From NCBI RefSeq assembly GCF_026013545.1, contig NZ_JAPDOG010000035.1:1-33852 (forward strand): a DNA stretch of 33,852 nt. The letters run 5' to 3'. The stretch is from Defluviimonas salinarum. Its GTDB lineage: Bacteria; Pseudomonadota; Alphaproteobacteria; Rhodobacterales; Rhodobacteraceae. Position numbers and translations under genes: made by a program. The notes under the pieces were generated by a model that made no database searches, was not told where the DNA came from, and saw only the letters and a list, made by a program, of their open reading frames with translations. Position 1 is the stretch's first letter, and the number at the start of each line of letters is the position of its first letter. Positions 32,659 through 33,852 of this stretch are shown one piece after another.

Positions 32659-33290
32659 AGCTGAAGCTCGAGATCACCGCGGACATCGTCGCCCAGATGA
32701 GGGCCGAGATCCGCGCCGGCGAAAAGGCGGTGACCGATGCCGTGCGCGCGGCGGGCATCGATCTGAAGACCGCCTGGCGCCGGCAGATCGCCGGGGCCGG
32801 GCTGGGGGCGCGGCTCGGCAATTCGATCCGGCTCGCGACCTATCCGAAGGCGGGCGAGAGCCTCAATGCCGCCGCCCTCGTCTGGTCGAACGCTCCGGTG
32901 ATCGTGGGCGCGCATGATACCGGGCCACTGATCCGCTCGAAACACGGGTTCTGGCTGGCGATCCCGACCCCGGCGGCCGGCAAATCCACCCGGGGTGGCC
33001 GCATCACGCCGGGTGAATGGGAACGCCGTACCGGTCTCCGTCTGCGCTTCATCTATCGCCGCCGGGGGCCGAGCCTTCTGGTGGCCGAAGGGCGGCTGAA
33101 CTCCAAGGGACGCGCGGTAGTCTTGCGGGCAAAGACGGGACGCGGACTGACCACCGTGCCGATCTTCCTGCTGGTACCACAGGTGAAGCTCCGCAAGCGG
33201 CTCGATCTGGCGCGGGACGCGGAGCGGGCGGTGGACGCGCTGCCGGGGCGGATCGTGGCGGAGTGGGTGGAGCGTCTACTTACGGCGTAG
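32655..33290 (+). CDS. DUF6441 / tail-completion-like protein
   Basis: 211 aa. Blocks MKLKLEITADIVAQMRAEIR, GIDLKTAWRRQIAGAGLGAR, LGNSIRLATYPKAGESLNAA, SKHGFWLAIPTPAAGKSTRG and RITPGEWERRTGLRLRFIYR fit the DUF6441 family found after connectors in lambda-like modules, where minor tail or tail-completion proteins (gpZ/gpU) normally lie. The start overlaps the connector stop. After its stop phage sequence ends and no further tail genes follow, which is abnormal for an intact module. Confidence 0.75.
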   Translation: MKLKLEITADIVAQMRAEIRAGEKAVTDAVRAAGIDLKTAWRRQIAGAGLGARLGNSIRLATYPKAGESLNAAALVWSNAPVIVGAHDTGPLIRSKHGFWLAIPTPAAGKSTRGGRITPGEWERRTGLRLRFIYRRRGPSLLVAEGRLNSKGRAVVLRAKTGRGLTTVPIFLLVPQVKLRKRLDLARDAERAVDALPGRIVAEWVERLLTA

Positions 33291-33362
33291 TGCTGTTAGG
33301 ATTCGCCGGTTCGCCAAAGTCCTGTGATATAGTCCCCTGCGGTAAGACAGAAGGAATTTCAG

Positions 33363-33419
33363 ATGCTTCGACTCATGGCCGGTATTGCTCTAGGGTCAGG
33401 ACTCGTTCTTGTTTCATAG
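33363..33419 (+). pseudogene. Start of a signal-peptide-bearing gene interrupted by IS5
   Basis: AGAAGGAATTTCAG precedes an ATG at 33363. The first ten codons (MLRLMAGIAL) look like the start of a signal peptide; then at the CTAG (33390-33393) the IS5 end begins and the frame ends at a TAG (33417-33419) inside the IS. A possible -10 (TATAGT at 33328-33333) lies upstream. The gene was probably a phage moron or an adjacent host gene. The rest is not in the window. Confidence 0.45.
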
Positions 33420-33738
33420 CCAGAACATGACGGTTGCGGCGAGTGCGACGGCAGAGAGGAAGACCTTCGGGCATCTGTCGTATCGGGTGGCCACTCGGCG
33501 CCAATCCTTCAGACGTCCGAACATGATCTCGATCCTGTTGCGGCGTTTGTAGCGGCGCTTGTCGTATCTGACGGTCTTTCCGCGCGACTTCCGACCCGGG
33601 ATGCATGGCTTTATCCCCCTGTCTTTCAAGGCATCCCTGAACCAGTCCGCGTCATAGCCCCGGTCAGCCAGCAGCCATTCGGCGGCGGGCAGGCTGTGCA
33701 GCAAGGCCGCAGCGCCGGTATAGTCGCTGACCTGGCCT
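33390..33738 (-). mobile_element. IS5-family element, 3' half
   Basis: The outer end begins CTAGGGTCAGGACTC at 33390 and the transposase C-terminus follows on the minus strand. Similarity to the element stops near 33738, inside the transposase gene, so the 5' half is missing or lies elsewhere. The end sequence agrees with that at 113-95 (CTAGGGTCAGGACCC). The two are the same or closely related IS types in the same orientation, at opposite edges of the window. Confidence 0.8.
33414..33738 (-). pseudogene. IS5-family transposase, C-terminal half
   Basis: On the minus strand the frame reads GGQVSDYTGAAALLHSLPAA, AEWLLADRGYDADWFRDALK, GIKPCIPGRKSRGKTVRYDK and RRYKRRNRIEIMFGRLKDW, then ATRYDRCPKVFLSAVALAAT and the FWL end. 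This is the C-terminal half of the DDE transposase with the catalytic Asp in LLADRGYDADW and the C-terminal Glu in NRIEIMFGRLKDW. The N-terminal half is absent: upstream of GGQVSD the frame continues a short way as unrelated sequence (SKLGG) to a stop near 33834. It is inactive unless complemented. Confidence 0.85.
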
Positions 33739-33852
33739 CCTAACTTCGACAGCTGATAGTCGTTTTGAGTGCTTTCGGGTGTTTCCAGCCACGTGATTTC
33801 AATGGGTTGCGGGGCGTGGGGAGTTCAGTTCGGCGAAGTTGTGTTGTAACAC
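33739..33852. other. Unassigned sequence at the right edge
   Basis: These 114 bases interrupt the IS5 transposase gene. They contain GTTTTGAGTGCTTTCGGGTG and end with GTGTTGTAACAC, an imperfect palindrome that could be the end of another mobile element. No coding frame is evident. The element continues, if at all, beyond the window. Confidence 0.3.

Noticed and set aside
30321-32945. Long minus-strand open frame of 874 codons opposite the capsid genes
   Set aside because: It is the shadow of strongly G/C-biased plus-strand genes with clear families (protease, gpD, gpE); its composition is His/Arg/Gly/Asp-rich without domains.

Overview
The window looks like a high-GC alphaproteobacterial chromosome segment, most likely Rhodobacterales (Paracoccus/Rhodobacter-type). 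The reasons are very G/C-rich third codon positions, a tail-tip protein of the gene-transfer-agent (GTA) host-specificity type, a DUF2793 protein, a small protein resembling the RcGTA head-spike base protein, and IS5-family transposase pieces. Taxonomy is inferred from protein character only; no rRNA, tRNA or CRISPR was found.

Layout. (1) 1-116: end of an IS5-family element. (2) 287-7573: a tightly overlapping five-gene operon with two Dpp-type ABC permeases, a fused double ATPase, a dimethylglycine/sarcosine-dehydrogenase-like flavoprotein and a class V aminotransferase. It probably imports and breaks down an N-methylated amine or amino acid; no substrate-binding protein is present. (3) 7574-10.1 kb: a gene-poor stretch, then a secreted Sel1-repeat protein whose N-terminal half holds a duplicated six-cysteine module. 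(4) 10.09-10.54 kb: broken IS5 and IS3 pieces fused to (5) the 3' part of a prophage, 10.5-15.7 kb: truncated tail-tip protein with an in-frame amber stop, DUF2793 protein, spike-base-like protein, HTH protein, holin-like protein, M15 endolysin and a truncated spanin-like protein. (6) 15.7-17.5 kb: AT-richer foreign DNA with a twin-CX3C protein, a tyrosine-integrase C-terminal remnant, an unknown helical protein cut by an IS, and an IS5 3' remnant. (7) 17.5-21.3 kb: an unrecognised probable phage protein and a type II restriction-modification system of Dcm-like C5-methyltransferase, Vsr and a convergent MvaI/BcnI-type endonuclease. (8) 21.3-21.9 kb: a structured intergenic region with inverted repeats and repeat motifs. 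(9) 21.9-33.3 kb: ParB-methyltransferase, SAM methyltransferase cargo, DUF3489 protein and a lambda-like packaging/head module (TerS, TerL, head-tail joining protein, portal, S49 protease with nested scaffold, decoration protein, capsid, connector, DUF6441). (10) 33.36-33.85 kb: a gene start cut by another IS5-family element.

How it fits together. The packaging/head genes lie downstream of the tail/lysis genes, the reverse of usual prophage order. Most breaks coincide with IS fragments, three of which have their outer end at a CTAG. The simplest reading is a decayed, IS-rearranged siphovirus-like prophage (or two prophage pieces) with a lambda-like head and GTA-like tail tip, carrying an apparently intact restriction-modification system and several cargo genes. 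The least explained parts are the cysteine-patterned proteins (8346-9923 and 15853-16437) and the repeat-rich intergenic region at 21.3-21.9 kb.
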